A stretch of 64,000 nucleotides of DNA from the NCBI RefSeq assembly GCF_000711975.1, contig NZ_JONT01000002.1, forward strand, positions 1-64,000. Direction: 5' to 3'. Each line of letters opens with the position of its first letter. The stretch's first letter is position 1. The translations under genes and the position numbers were made by a program. A model generated the notes under the pieces. That model saw only the letters and a program-made list of their open reading frames with translations. It made no database searches and was not told where the DNA came from. This document shows, one piece after another, positions 35,548-43,809 of this stretch. This stretch comes from Desulfofalx alkaliphila DSM 12257. Lineage in GTDB: Bacteria > Bacillota > Desulfotomaculia > Desulfotomaculales > Desulfohalotomaculaceae.

Positions 35548-35874
35548 GTGCAAGAGGTCATTGAAAGAGTCAAATCACATCTTGAAGGTGTAAGGTTACA
35601 AAAAATTACAGATGAACAAGAGGTTTTATTAAAAAACAACTATAATTGCAAGCTTTACTTTTTTGAGTACGGTCTTAGTCCAAAGGGTGATTTAGTGATC
35701 AGCACATCAAGTCAAAACTATAAAAACCTCCTCTATTATATCGGTTTTGAATGGGAGAAAAAGTCTTTCTTAAAGTTAAAAATAGAAGGCAACGATTCTG
35801 TGGCTGTTGTTTTAGATATGGAGAGCAAAAGGGTGAGTGAGTTAGCCAAGAAATTAGGTTTAATAAGGGAATAA
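35548..35874 (+). CDS. Unknown protein controlled by riboswitch 3
   Basis: A 108-residue soluble protein, not recognised. One Cys (NCKLYFFEYGL), alternating hydrophobic strands (LYFFEYGLSPKGDLVIST; FLKLKIEGNDSVAVVLDM) and a basic C-terminal helix suggest a small alpha/beta fold. GTG 35548 has GGAGGT seven bases ahead; GTG 35545 is equally possible. It is the only gene between riboswitches 3 and 4, so its control by a molybdenum/tungsten cofactor ligand is likely even though its role is unknown. Confidence 0.7.
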   Translation: MQEVIERVKSHLEGVRLQKITDEQEVLLKNNYNCKLYFFEYGLSPKGDLVISTSSQNYKNLLYYIGFEWEKKSFLKLKIEGNDSVAVVLDMESKRVSELAKKLGLIRE

Positions 35875-35919
35875 AATAGTTTTATTTATAAAGCATAGAT
35901 TTGTGGCACAATTTAATAT

Positions 35920-36016
35920 GGACTCCGAGCTTGGCAGTTCTAAGGCCTTCGATAAGAAAGCCAAGCCGTTAGGGTTTAATGGGAAACCGTTAGGCCTCCC
36001 GCGTGGAAAGGAGTAC
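35920..36016 (+). promoter_or_regulatory. Moco-family riboswitch 4 (upstream of the oxidoreductase block)
   Basis: The conserved blocks are ACTCCGAG, GCCGTTAGGGTT, GGGAAACCGTTAG, GCCTCCCG and GGAAAGGAGT. ACTCC and GGAGT close the outer stem. The inner stem CTTGGC/GCCAAG holds a short second stem around TTCTAAGG, as in riboswitch 3. It precedes the molybdopterin-binding protein and aldehyde oxidoreductase genes. Confidence 0.92.
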
Positions 36017-36040
36017 AGTAGTATTTACTGGTTATAAATA

Positions 36041-36084
36041 AACCAGGGCGCTGTTTTAACCCTTCCACGGCGCCCTGGTTTTAT
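36041..36084 (+). terminator. Expression-platform terminator of riboswitch 4
   Basis: AACCAGGGCGC pairs with GCGCCCTGGTT, followed by TTATT. Confidence 0.85.
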
Positions 36085-36107
36085 TGTTAAAAAAGGGGGA
36101 TGGAGCA

Positions 36108-37133
36108 GTGAAAGTTGTACCGGTGCAAGAGGCGGTTGGAATGGTTCTCTGTCACGATATTACCCAAATTGTCCCGGGTAAATTTAAAGGCAGGGCATTT
36201 AAAAAAGGGCACATTATACAGTTTGAAGATATACCGAAGTTGTTGGATATAGGAAAGCAAAATATATATGTATGGGAAATAAACAATGGGCTGCTGCACG
36301 AGGATGACGCAGCGCTGAGAATTGCAAAGGCGGCTGCCGGCAGCGGCATAAGCCTCACGGAACCCAAAGAAGGTAAAGTAAGTTTGCTGGCCGAAGAAAA
36401 GGGCCTCCTTAAAGTAAATGTTGATGCCCTATACAGCATTAACGAATTAGAAGAAGTGATGTTTGCAACTTTACATACCAATCAAATAGTTGAAAAAGGT
36501 AAGGTGCTGGCAGGCACCAGAATCATTCCCCTGGTTATTGAAGAAGACAAAATATGTAAAATTGAGTCCATATGCCAAACAAACTATCCCCTGGTTGAGG
36601 TTAAACCATTTAAGTCATTAAAAGTCGGCGTTGTTACCACCGGCAGCGAAGTATACCACGGGCGGATTAAAGATAAATTTGGCCCTGTGGTTATGAAGAA
36701 GATAGAGAGTTGGGGAAGTGTTGTAAGCAGACAAATATTTGTGTCTGACAGCACAGACATGATAGTTGACGCTATAAACCGGTTATTGGGAGAGGGGGTT
36801 GAAATGATTACAGTTACCGGAGGCATGTCTGTGGACCCCGATGACGTGACACCTGCAGGTATTCGGGCAGCGGGCGGGCGTATTGTTACATATGGTGCCC
36901 CCACCTTGCCCGGGGCTATGTTTATGTTGGCCTATATAGGCGATGTACCTGTGCTGGGATTGCCGGGCTGTGTAATGTACAGCAAGAGCAGTATCTTTGA
37001 TCTGGTGGTGCCCCGCATCCTGGCAGGGGAAGAATTAAGCCGCAGGGATATTGTGAAGCTGGGCCATGGGGGACTCTGTGTTAACTGTAAAGAGTGTAGA
37101 TATCCGGACTGTGGTTTTGGAAAAAGCTTGTAA
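36108..37133 (+). CDS. Molybdopterin-binding protein (MoeA/MoaB-fold)
   Basis: 341 residues. The second half carries the molybdopterin-binding fold seen in MoeA, MoaB and CinA: VGVVTTGSEVYHGRIKDKFGPVV, ITVTGGMSVDPDDVTPAGIRAAGG and PVLGLPGCVMYSKSSIFDLVVPRIL. The end is cysteine-rich (GLCVNCKECRYPDCGFGK), which could bind a metal or FeS cluster. GTG 36108 lies behind GGGGGATGGAG. It sits between riboswitch 4 and the Mo/W enzyme it probably serves, in metal insertion or cofactor handover. Confidence 0.88.
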   Translation: MKVVPVQEAVGMVLCHDITQIVPGKFKGRAFKKGHIIQFEDIPKLLDIGKQNIYVWEINNGLLHEDDAALRIAKAAAGSGISLTEPKEGKVSLLAEEKGLLKVNVDALYSINELEEVMFATLHTNQIVEKGKVLAGTRIIPLVIEEDKICKIESICQTNYPLVEVKPFKSLKVGVVTTGSEVYHGRIKDKFGPVVMKKIESWGSVVSRQIFVSDSTDMIVDAINRLLGEGVEMITVTGGMSVDPDDVTPAGIRAAGGRIVTYGAPTLPGAMFMLAYIGDVPVLGLPGCVMYSKSSIFDLVVPRILAGEELSRRDIVKLGHGGLCVNCKECRYPDCGFGKSL

Positions 37134-37198
37134 AACAATCTGCTAGAAAAATTTAGGGTCGATAGCCTTAAATTAAATAATAAAAGGAGTGTGGTCAA

Positions 37199-39976
37199 GT
37201 GATTAAAAAGAAAATCAACATCAACGGCATAAATACAGTTGTCGTATGCGACCCGGAATCTATGCTGGTGGATGTGCTGCGCGGCCAACTGGGTCTAACC
37301 GGAACCAAGGTCGGTTGTGGTAAAGCCCAGTGCGGTGCTTGCTCAGTAATTTTAAACGGTAAACTAATTTTATCCTGTGCTTACAAAATGAAGCGTTTAC
37401 CTGATGAGTCTATTATCACTACCATTGAAGGTATTGGCACTCCCACTAACCTGCACGCCTTACAAATGGCATGGGTGAAATACGGTGGCGCCCAGTGCGG
37501 TTACTGCTCACCTGGCTTTATTGTGTCTGCTAAGGCACTCTTAGACGAAAACCCATCCCCAACCCGAGAAGAAGTAAGAGATTGGTTCCAAAAACATAAA
37601 AACGTTTGCCGCTGCACCGGCTATATACCCTTAGTTGATGCCGTGATGGCTGCGGCTGCCTTTATGCGCGGCGAAATTACCGCTGAAGACTTAGACTTTA
37701 AAATGCCTGCCGACGGCAAAATTTTTGGCACTGACTATCCGCGCCCCTCTGCCATTGGCAAAGTTACCGGTACAATTGAGTTTGGCTCCGATTTTGGCCT
37801 AAAAATGCCGCCCGAAACCCTGCAGTTAAAGTTGGTTCAGGCACAAGTTTCCCATGCAAAAATTTTATCCATCGACACCTCTGAAGCTGAAAAAATGCCA
37901 GGTGTATATAAAGTTGTCACCCATAAAGATATTAAGGGCAGAAACCGGATTAACGGCTTGAACTTTCCAAACAACAAAGGGGACAGCTATGATCGCCCCA
38001 TTTTATGTGATGAAAAAGTATTTCAGTTTGGCGACGCCATTGCCATCGTTTGTGCAGATACCGAGGCAAATGCCCAAGCCGCTGTAGAAAAGGTTAAGGT
38101 TGAGTTGGAAATTTTGCCGGCCTACATGAGTGCCCCTGCGGCAATGGAGCCCGATGCCATTGAAATTCACCCCGGCACACCCAATGTTTATTACAAGCAA
38201 GACAATATAAAGGGTGAAGATACGGCGTCAGTAATGGAAGAAGCAGATGTGGTAGTGTCAATGGAAGACCTGTATGTCGGTCGTCAGCCCCACCTGCCCA
38301 TTGAGCCTGACGTTGCTGCCGCTTACTACGATGAAAACGGCAATTTGCAGATTTTATCAAAAAGTATCGGTCTGGACCTGCATGCAGCCATGATCGGTGA
38401 AGGACTTGGTTTAGAGCCTGGTAAAAACCTGTTCTTGTCTCAATTCCCCGGGGTAGGCGGTACCTTTGGGTATAAGTTTAGCCCCACCATTGAGGCCCTG
38501 GTTGGTGCTGCCACCATGGCCACAGGGAAGCCTTGTTTCTTAAACTTCAATTATTATCAACAAATTACCTATACCGGAAAGCGTTCACCCTTCTTTGTTG
38601 ATATTAAGTACGGTGCTAAAAAAGACGGCAAGATTGTTGCCATGGAAGCCAACTGGGCAGTGGATCACGGTCCTTACTCAGAGTTTGGTGACCTGCTGAC
38701 CCTGCGCGGTGCTCAGTTTATCGGTGCCGGCTATGGTATTCCTAACATTAAAGGTGTTGGCTACACCGTTTGCACCAACCACTGTTGGGGTTCAGCCTTC
38801 CGGGCTTACGGATCACCCCAGAGCTTCTTTGCCTCAGAGACTTTAATGGACGTATTGGCTGAAAAGCTGGGCATCGATCCCCTGGAGCTGAGATATATTA
38901 ATGCTTATCGTCCCGGAGATACTACCCCCTCTGGCCATGAGCCGGAAGTATATTCTATGACCGCATTGATTGATGCCATCCGGCCCAAATACCAAGCAGC
39001 TTTGGAAAATGCTAAAAAGCTTTCTACACCGGAGAAAAAACGTGGTGTTGGCGTATCTGTCGGCGTCTATGGCTGCGGCTTGGACGGTGTAGATGGAGCG
39101 GAAGTATGGGTGGAACTGCTGTCCGACGGTCGGGTTCAGGTAAGTACAAACTGGCAGGATCACGGACAGGGTGCAGATATGGGCCTCTTGGCCACCTCCC
39201 ATGAAGCACTGCGTCCCATGGGTATTAAGCCGGAGCAGATTAAGCTGGTTATGAACGATATGAACTTAGCCCCTGCCGGCGGCCCTGCCGGCGGTAGCCG
39301 TTCACAGGTGGTTATCGGCAATGCTGTAATTAACGGTTGTGAGCAATTGCTTAACGCCCTTAAGAAAGATGACGGAAGTTACATGACTTACGACGAAGCG
39401 GTGGCAAAGGGCATACCGCTAAAGTATGTGGGCCAGTGGAGCACTGCTGCGGATAACTGCACCGCATGCGACGAAAAAGGCCAGGGCAAGCCTTTCTCCA
39501 ATTACATGTACGGTGTCTTCTTAGCAGAGGTGGAAGTGGATACCACCACCGGCAAGACTGAGGTCATTAAGATGACTTTAGCTGCTGACGTGGGAGAAAT
39601 CGTCAACAAAACGGTATTGGACGGACAAATATATGGTGGCTTGGCCCAGGGCATTGGCCTGGCACTGACCGAAGACTTTGAGGACTTGGAAAAGCATACC
39701 ACCATGCGTGCCTGCGGTATTCCTTACATTAAGGATGTTCCGGACAACATGGAAATCATCTACGTTAACTTCCCCCGCAAGCACGGTCCCTTTGGTGCTT
39801 CCGGCGTGGGTGAATTGCCGCTGACTTCGCCCCATGCTGCCATCTGCAACGCCATTTACAACGCCTGCGGTGTACGTATAACCCAGCTGCCGGCGTTACC
39901 GGAAAAGATATTGGCAGGCCTGCAGGGTAAAGAAATACCGGTGGTAAGACGTCCCATTAAAAACCCTGATTTCTAA
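37199..39976 (+). CDS. Aldehyde oxidoreductase, Mop type (xanthine oxidase family)
   Basis: 925 residues, close to the 907 of the Desulfovibrio gigas enzyme. Two [2Fe-2S] clusters come first (CGKAQCGACSVILNG; GAQCGYCSPG and CRCTGY), then the two-part molybdopterin domain with GVGGTFGYKF (near 420) and, near the end, GVGELPLTSP, whose Glu 872 corresponds to the catalytic base (Glu 869 in the D. gigas enzyme). No flavin domain is fused. It oxidises aldehydes to acids with the mono-oxo, MCD-type cofactor. The start is GTG behind AAAGGAG. Confidence 0.92.
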   Translation: MIKKKININGINTVVVCDPESMLVDVLRGQLGLTGTKVGCGKAQCGACSVILNGKLILSCAYKMKRLPDESIITTIEGIGTPTNLHALQMAWVKYGGAQCGYCSPGFIVSAKALLDENPSPTREEVRDWFQKHKNVCRCTGYIPLVDAVMAAAAFMRGEITAEDLDFKMPADGKIFGTDYPRPSAIGKVTGTIEFGSDFGLKMPPETLQLKLVQAQVSHAKILSIDTSEAEKMPGVYKVVTHKDIKGRNRINGLNFPNNKGDSYDRPILCDEKVFQFGDAIAIVCADTEANAQAAVEKVKVELEILPAYMSAPAAMEPDAIEIHPGTPNVYYKQDNIKGEDTASVMEEADVVVSMEDLYVGRQPHLPIEPDVAAAYYDENGNLQILSKSIGLDLHAAMIGEGLGLEPGKNLFLSQFPGVGGTFGYKFSPTIEALVGAATMATGKPCFLNFNYYQQITYTGKRSPFFVDIKYGAKKDGKIVAMEANWAVDHGPYSEFGDLLTLRGAQFIGAGYGIPNIKGVGYTVCTNHCWGSAFRAYGSPQSFFASETLMDVLAEKLGIDPLELRYINAYRPGDTTPSGHEPEVYSMTALIDAIRPKYQAALENAKKLSTPEKKRGVGVSVGVYGCGLDGVDGAEVWVELLSDGRVQVSTNWQDHGQGADMGLLATSHEALRPMGIKPEQIKLVMNDMNLAPAGGPAGGSRSQVVIGNAVINGCEQLLNALKKDDGSYMTYDEAVAKGIPLKYVGQWSTAADNCTACDEKGQGKPFSNYMYGVFLAEVEVDTTTGKTEVIKMTLAADVGEIVNKTVLDGQIYGGLAQGIGLALTEDFEDLEKHTTMRACGIPYIKDVPDNMEIIYVNFPRKHGPFGASGVGELPLTSPHAAICNAIYNACGVRITQLPALPEKILAGLQGKEIPVVRRPIKNPDF

Positions 39977-39991
39977 AATACTGAACTTGCT

Positions 39992-40024
39992 ATGTAGAGG
40001 GCGGGCCTTCATGCCCGCCCTCTA
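39992..40024 (+). other. Strong GC-rich hairpin after the oxidoreductase gene
   Basis: GTAGAGGGCGGGC and GCCCGCCCTCTAC form a perfect 13-base stem with a six-base loop. No T run follows, so it is probably a processing or stabilising element that sets unequal levels of the enzyme and downstream accessory genes. The rest of the gap to 40126 holds no gene. Confidence 0.6.
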
Positions 40025-40125
40025 CCATAATTGAAAAAGTTATTTTCACCGGCATGGTTGGATTGTAGTGGCGTACGATATTGTCCGCCCTTTATATACT
40101 TATTGCGGTATTGAGGTGGGATAAC

Positions 40126-42429
40126 ATGGATCACAAACGGATATTTGAGTTCGAAGAAAAATGTATTCAGGAACACCCCCCGGCTTGCACCACTGCCTGT
40201 CCTGTTCATGTGGACGTAAAAAGATTTATGTTGGAAGTTAAAAAAGGCCGCTTTGATGAAGCGATGAATATATATAGAAAGTCAGTTCCCTTTCCCAGAA
40301 TCATCGGTTCAATCTGTGACCATCCCTGCCAAGAGGTATGTAAACGCAAAGAGGTTGGGGATGCCCTTTCCATAGCTGCCCTGGAGAAAACCTGCATTCA
40401 ATTAAGTGAGGTAAAACCGCCTAATATAGTGCCTGCACCAAGCAAGAATAAAAGGGTGGCAGTAATAGGCGGTGGTTTAAGCGGTTTAACTGCAACCTTT
40501 GAACTGGCTAAGAAGGGCTATCAAGTTACGCTGTTTGAGGAAAAGGGAGTATTGGGCGGAAGGGTAAGGGATTTTCCGGAGTGGATGCTGCCCTCCCATG
40601 TCATAGATGAAGAATTGTCAGTATTGAAAAGCCTTGGGGTAATTATTGAATTAAACACCAAGGTGGGAAGTGATCTGGCCTTTGACACCATAGGCAGCCA
40701 ATACCAGGCCGTTTATTTGGGCACAGGGGGGTCACCCTTAGAGGATAAGTTTACCATTGATCCCATCACCTTTGCCACAGGGAGCGAGGGTGTCTTTGCC
40801 GGCGGCACACTGCGAAATGCTAACAATTATTCTCCCATAACATCCCTTTCAGATGGCAAAAGGGCAGCCATTTCCATAGATCGTTATTTGCAGGGGGTAT
40901 CGCTGACTGCTGCCCGTGAAAATGAAGGGTCTTACCAAAGCCGTCTTTTTACCAGCACCAAGGGGGTAGAAGCTTTACCGGCGGTGCCGTTGGGAAATGA
41001 CAAGGGTTTTTACAGCAGGGAAGAGGCCATGGAGGAGGCAGGCAGATGCCTGCAGTGCCAGTGTTTAGAATGTGTCAAAGTATGTCAATACATGTCCCAT
41101 TTTCAGGGATACCCCAAGAAATTTATTCGTCAAATTAACCATAACCTTAAAATGGTTAAGGGCAGGCATGAGGCTAACATTTTGATAAACTCTTGTAGCT
41201 TATGTGGCTTATGCCAGAAGGTGTGCCCGGAAGGGCTTAACTTAGGTGAGCTTTGCCACGAGGCCAGAATTGAGATGGTTAGAAAAGGGAAGATGCCTCC
41301 TTCGGCCCACGATTTTCCCATCAGGGATATGGAATTCAGCAACAGTGAGCAATGTGTGCTCAGCCGTCATCAGCCGGGTTATCAAAGCAGTGAATATATC
41401 TTTTTTCCCGGCTGCCAGTTAAGCGCCTCTGCACCCGACCATGTGGAGAGGGCCTATGCCTATTTAACCGAGCATATTTCCGATGGGGTTGGGCTGATAC
41501 TTCGCTGCTGTGGTGCGCCGGCCCAATGGTCCGGGCGGTCGGATTTGTTTATGGCGGAATTGCAGAAGATAAAAGAACAATGGCAGCAAATGGGCAGACC
41601 TAAAATGATAATGGCCTGTTCCACCTGTTATCACTTGTTTAAAAAAGACCTGCCCGAGATTAAAATTATGTCTTTATGGGAAGCGTACCACCGGTATGGT
41701 TTGCCAGAGGCCGGCGGAATGCAAAGGTCAACTGTGGTTGCTGTACACGACGCCTGTACCGGTAGGGATGAAAGCCATGTTCACGAAATTGTGCGTAAAA
41801 TACTGGGTCAAATGGGTTTCCAAATTGAAGAGCTGCCCACCAGCCGCGACAAAACCCAATGCTGCGGTTACGGTGGAATGATGCAGTTTGCCAACAAAGG
41901 CTTGGCCGATGATGTGGTGAAACGCCGGATAAATGAAAGTGCTGCCGATTATGTTGTTTACTGTGCAATTTGCCGCGACAATTTTGCTGCCAAAGGGAAA
42001 AAGACCTATCATCTGCTGGATTTAATTTATGGAGAGGCGAATCCCTCTGCCCCCGCTAGGCGTGGCCCTGGGTACTCCCAGCGCCGTGAAAACAGGGTCA
42101 GATTGAAGAATAAACTGCTCAAGGAGGTTTGGGGAGAAGAGGTCATGGGGGAAAAAAGTTCCTTTGAAAAAATTAAGCTAATCATTCCGGACGAGGTAAG
42201 GGAAATAATGGAGGATCGACTGATACTGGTTGAAGATATCCAAAGGGTGATCGAACACGCTGAGCGGACGGGTAAAAAGATGCTGAACCGCAATACCGGC
42301 CGCTATTTGGCCTACCACAGGCCGGTCAGTGTAACCTATTGGGTTGAGTACTTACCCCAGGATGACGGGTATCTTGTTTACAACACCTATTCCCACCGGA
42401 TGGTTATTAATGAGGAAGTGAAGGCATGA
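40126..42429 (+). CDS. Large FAD/iron-sulfur oxidoreductase with CCG domains
   Basis: 767 residues. Order: N-terminal FeS segment (PPACTTACPVHVD ... CDHPCQEVCKR) as in GltD-type proteins, FAD/NAD fold (VAVIGGGLSGLTATFEL, near 120), FeS motifs (CLQCQCLECVKVC; CSLCGLCQKVCP), two HdrB/GlpC-like CCG domains (FPGCQLSA ... RCCGAP; HDACTGRD ... CCGYGG ... CAICRDNF), and a 100-residue tail. The CCG domains can hold noncubane 4Fe-4S clusters that cleave disulfides. It likely links the aldehyde oxidoreductase, or reduction in its maturation, to a cellular electron pool. The first open frame is longer; ATG 40126 has GAGGTGGG. Confidence 0.85.
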   Translation: MDHKRIFEFEEKCIQEHPPACTTACPVHVDVKRFMLEVKKGRFDEAMNIYRKSVPFPRIIGSICDHPCQEVCKRKEVGDALSIAALEKTCIQLSEVKPPNIVPAPSKNKRVAVIGGGLSGLTATFELAKKGYQVTLFEEKGVLGGRVRDFPEWMLPSHVIDEELSVLKSLGVIIELNTKVGSDLAFDTIGSQYQAVYLGTGGSPLEDKFTIDPITFATGSEGVFAGGTLRNANNYSPITSLSDGKRAAISIDRYLQGVSLTAARENEGSYQSRLFTSTKGVEALPAVPLGNDKGFYSREEAMEEAGRCLQCQCLECVKVCQYMSHFQGYPKKFIRQINHNLKMVKGRHEANILINSCSLCGLCQKVCPEGLNLGELCHEARIEMVRKGKMPPSAHDFPIRDMEFSNSEQCVLSRHQPGYQSSEYIFFPGCQLSASAPDHVERAYAYLTEHISDGVGLILRCCGAPAQWSGRSDLFMAELQKIKEQWQQMGRPKMIMACSTCYHLFKKDLPEIKIMSLWEAYHRYGLPEAGGMQRSTVVAVHDACTGRDESHVHEIVRKILGQMGFQIEELPTSRDKTQCCGYGGMMQFANKGLADDVVKRRINESAADYVVYCAICRDNFAAKGKKTYHLLDLIYGEANPSAPARRGPGYSQRRENRVRLKNKLLKEVWGEEVMGEKSSFEKIKLIIPDEVREIMEDRLILVEDIQRVIEHAERTGKKMLNRNTGRYLAYHRPVSVTYWVEYLPQDDGYLVYNTYSHRMVINEEVKA

Positions 42430-42614
42430 GCATAGCACTGGATTGTATGAAATGCGGCGTTCCTATGGAGCTTGGAAAAGTTGAGGTTATGTATTTAAAT
42501 AATAAGTTTCCCATTGAGCTTTTGAAATGCCCTAAATGCGGGATGGTTTTTATTCCTGAAGAATTGGCCACCGGTAAAATGCTGGAGGTGGAAAAGGCAC
42601 TGGAAGACAAATAA
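42426..42614 (+). CDS. Small zinc-ribbon-like protein
   Basis: A 62-residue protein with two CxxC pairs (CMKCGVPM near residue 7 and CPKCGMVF near 35), a zinc-ribbon or rubredoxin-like metal site. It overlaps the end of the preceding gene by 4 bp (ATGA). The Desulfovibrio vulgaris locus next to its aldehyde oxidoreductase has, as I recall, a small redox protein of this kind (DVU_1557 family); this was not checked. Confidence 0.8.
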   Translation: MSIALDCMKCGVPMELGKVEVMYLNNKFPIELLKCPKCGMVFIPEELATGKMLEVEKALEDK

Positions 42615-42632
42615 TAAGCTAAGGTGATCATA

Positions 42633-43373
42633 ATGTGGGTAGACAAAATGTGCAGGTTATATGAGGGAAGTGCTGTCCGTCAGGTTACCGGTGACAGCAT
42701 CAGACCCGGCGGTTTTCAACTTACAGACAGGGCTTTAGAAATATGTGCACCGGCGCCGGGGGCCGCTATTTTAGATGTGGGCTGCGGGACTGGCGCAACA
42801 GTCGAGTATTTAATTGAAAAATATAATTATAAGGCCGTGGGTATAGATCCGTCGGAGGTTCTGCTGGCCCAGGGCCGGCAAAGAAGGCCTGATTTACCCA
42901 TATCCCAGGCAAGGGGAGAAGATCTGCCCTTTAAAGGGGGCGAGATGGACTGCGTTTTTGCTGAGTGTACTCTTTCGGTAACAGAGCACCCTGATGCCGT
43001 TTTAAAAGAATGCCACCGGGTATTGAAGGACAAGGGCCACCTGGTTGTGTCAGACCTATATATTAAAAACCGGGAATTAACCGCTGAACTGCGCAAACTG
43101 CCCTTGGCCAGCTGCATTACCGGTGCTACCACCCGGAACGAATTAGAAAAAAAGCTGGGGAAGGCGGGTTTTAAATTAATTTTTTGGGAGGATCATACCG
43201 ATCTCTTAAAACAGCTGGTCTTTAAAATAATTATGAGCTATGGTTCCATGAATAATTTTTGGCAGCAGGCAGGCGCCGAAAGCTTTGACTGTTGTTGTGT
43301 ACAGGGGATTATTAAAAGGGCCCGGCCGGGCTACTTTCTGTTAGTTGCCCAAAAACAGTGGGAGAGGAGTTGA
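42633..43373 (+). CDS. SAM-dependent methyltransferase of the oxidoreductase block
   Basis: 246 residues. The Rossmann-type SAM site is ILDVGCGTGATVEYLIEK (near residue 45), followed by GIDPSEVLL, MDCVFAECTLSVTEHPDAVLKECHRVLKDKGHLVVSDLY. An unusual DCCCVQG motif lies near the C-terminus, not part of normal small-molecule methyltransferases and possibly a metal site. AAGGTGA five bases ahead supports ATG 42633. It is probably not a menaquinone methyltransferase given its neighbours; the substrate is unknown. Confidence 0.82.
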   Translation: MWVDKMCRLYEGSAVRQVTGDSIRPGGFQLTDRALEICAPAPGAAILDVGCGTGATVEYLIEKYNYKAVGIDPSEVLLAQGRQRRPDLPISQARGEDLPFKGGEMDCVFAECTLSVTEHPDAVLKECHRVLKDKGHLVVSDLYIKNRELTAELRKLPLASCITGATTRNELEKKLGKAGFKLIFWEDHTDLLKQLVFKIIMSYGSMNNFWQQAGAESFDCCCVQGIIKRARPGYFLLVAQKQWERS

Positions 43374-43377
43374 CCGC

Positions 43378-43809
43378 ATGTCCGATGAAATGTTCCGCAT
43401 GTTTGAACTGGCCCAACAAAACTACTCATGCAGTCAAATTTTAATGATAATGGGTTTGGAATCCCAGGGTAAGAATAATGACGATTTGGTTAGATCCATG
43501 GCAGGTTTGGCCGGTGGCATGGGCTTTTCCGGCGAAAGCTGTGGGGCTTTAACCGGTGGTGCCTGCCTCTTGGGCTTTTATGCATATCCCCATGACAGGT
43601 TTGACTTAATGGTTGCAGAACTGGTTGACTGGTTTAAAGAAGAGATAGGAGCCCAGTACGGTGGCATTAACTGCGCCGACATTTTAGGCGATGAACTGCA
43701 GTACAAGACAGTGTCTGTGGGCTGTGGCAGCATTGTTTCCGGAACCTTTGATAAGGTTAAAGAAATTTTGCTGGAGAATGGAATTAACCCCAGTGAGGCA
43801 AGGTCGTGA
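43378..43809 (+). CDS. C-GCAxxG-C-C family protein
   Basis: A 143-residue protein. SCSQI near the N-terminus, then ESCGALTGGACLLGFY, CADIL and VGCGSIVSG give the pattern of widely spaced cysteines that defines this family of probable redox or FeS proteins. GGAGAGGAG precedes ATG 43378. It overlaps the next gene by 4 bp (GTGA). No reaction is established for the family as far as I know. Confidence 0.85.
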   Translation: MSDEMFRMFELAQQNYSCSQILMIMGLESQGKNNDDLVRSMAGLAGGMGFSGESCGALTGGACLLGFYAYPHDRFDLMVAELVDWFKEEIGAQYGGINCADILGDELQYKTVSVGCGSIVSGTFDKVKEILLENGINPSEARS

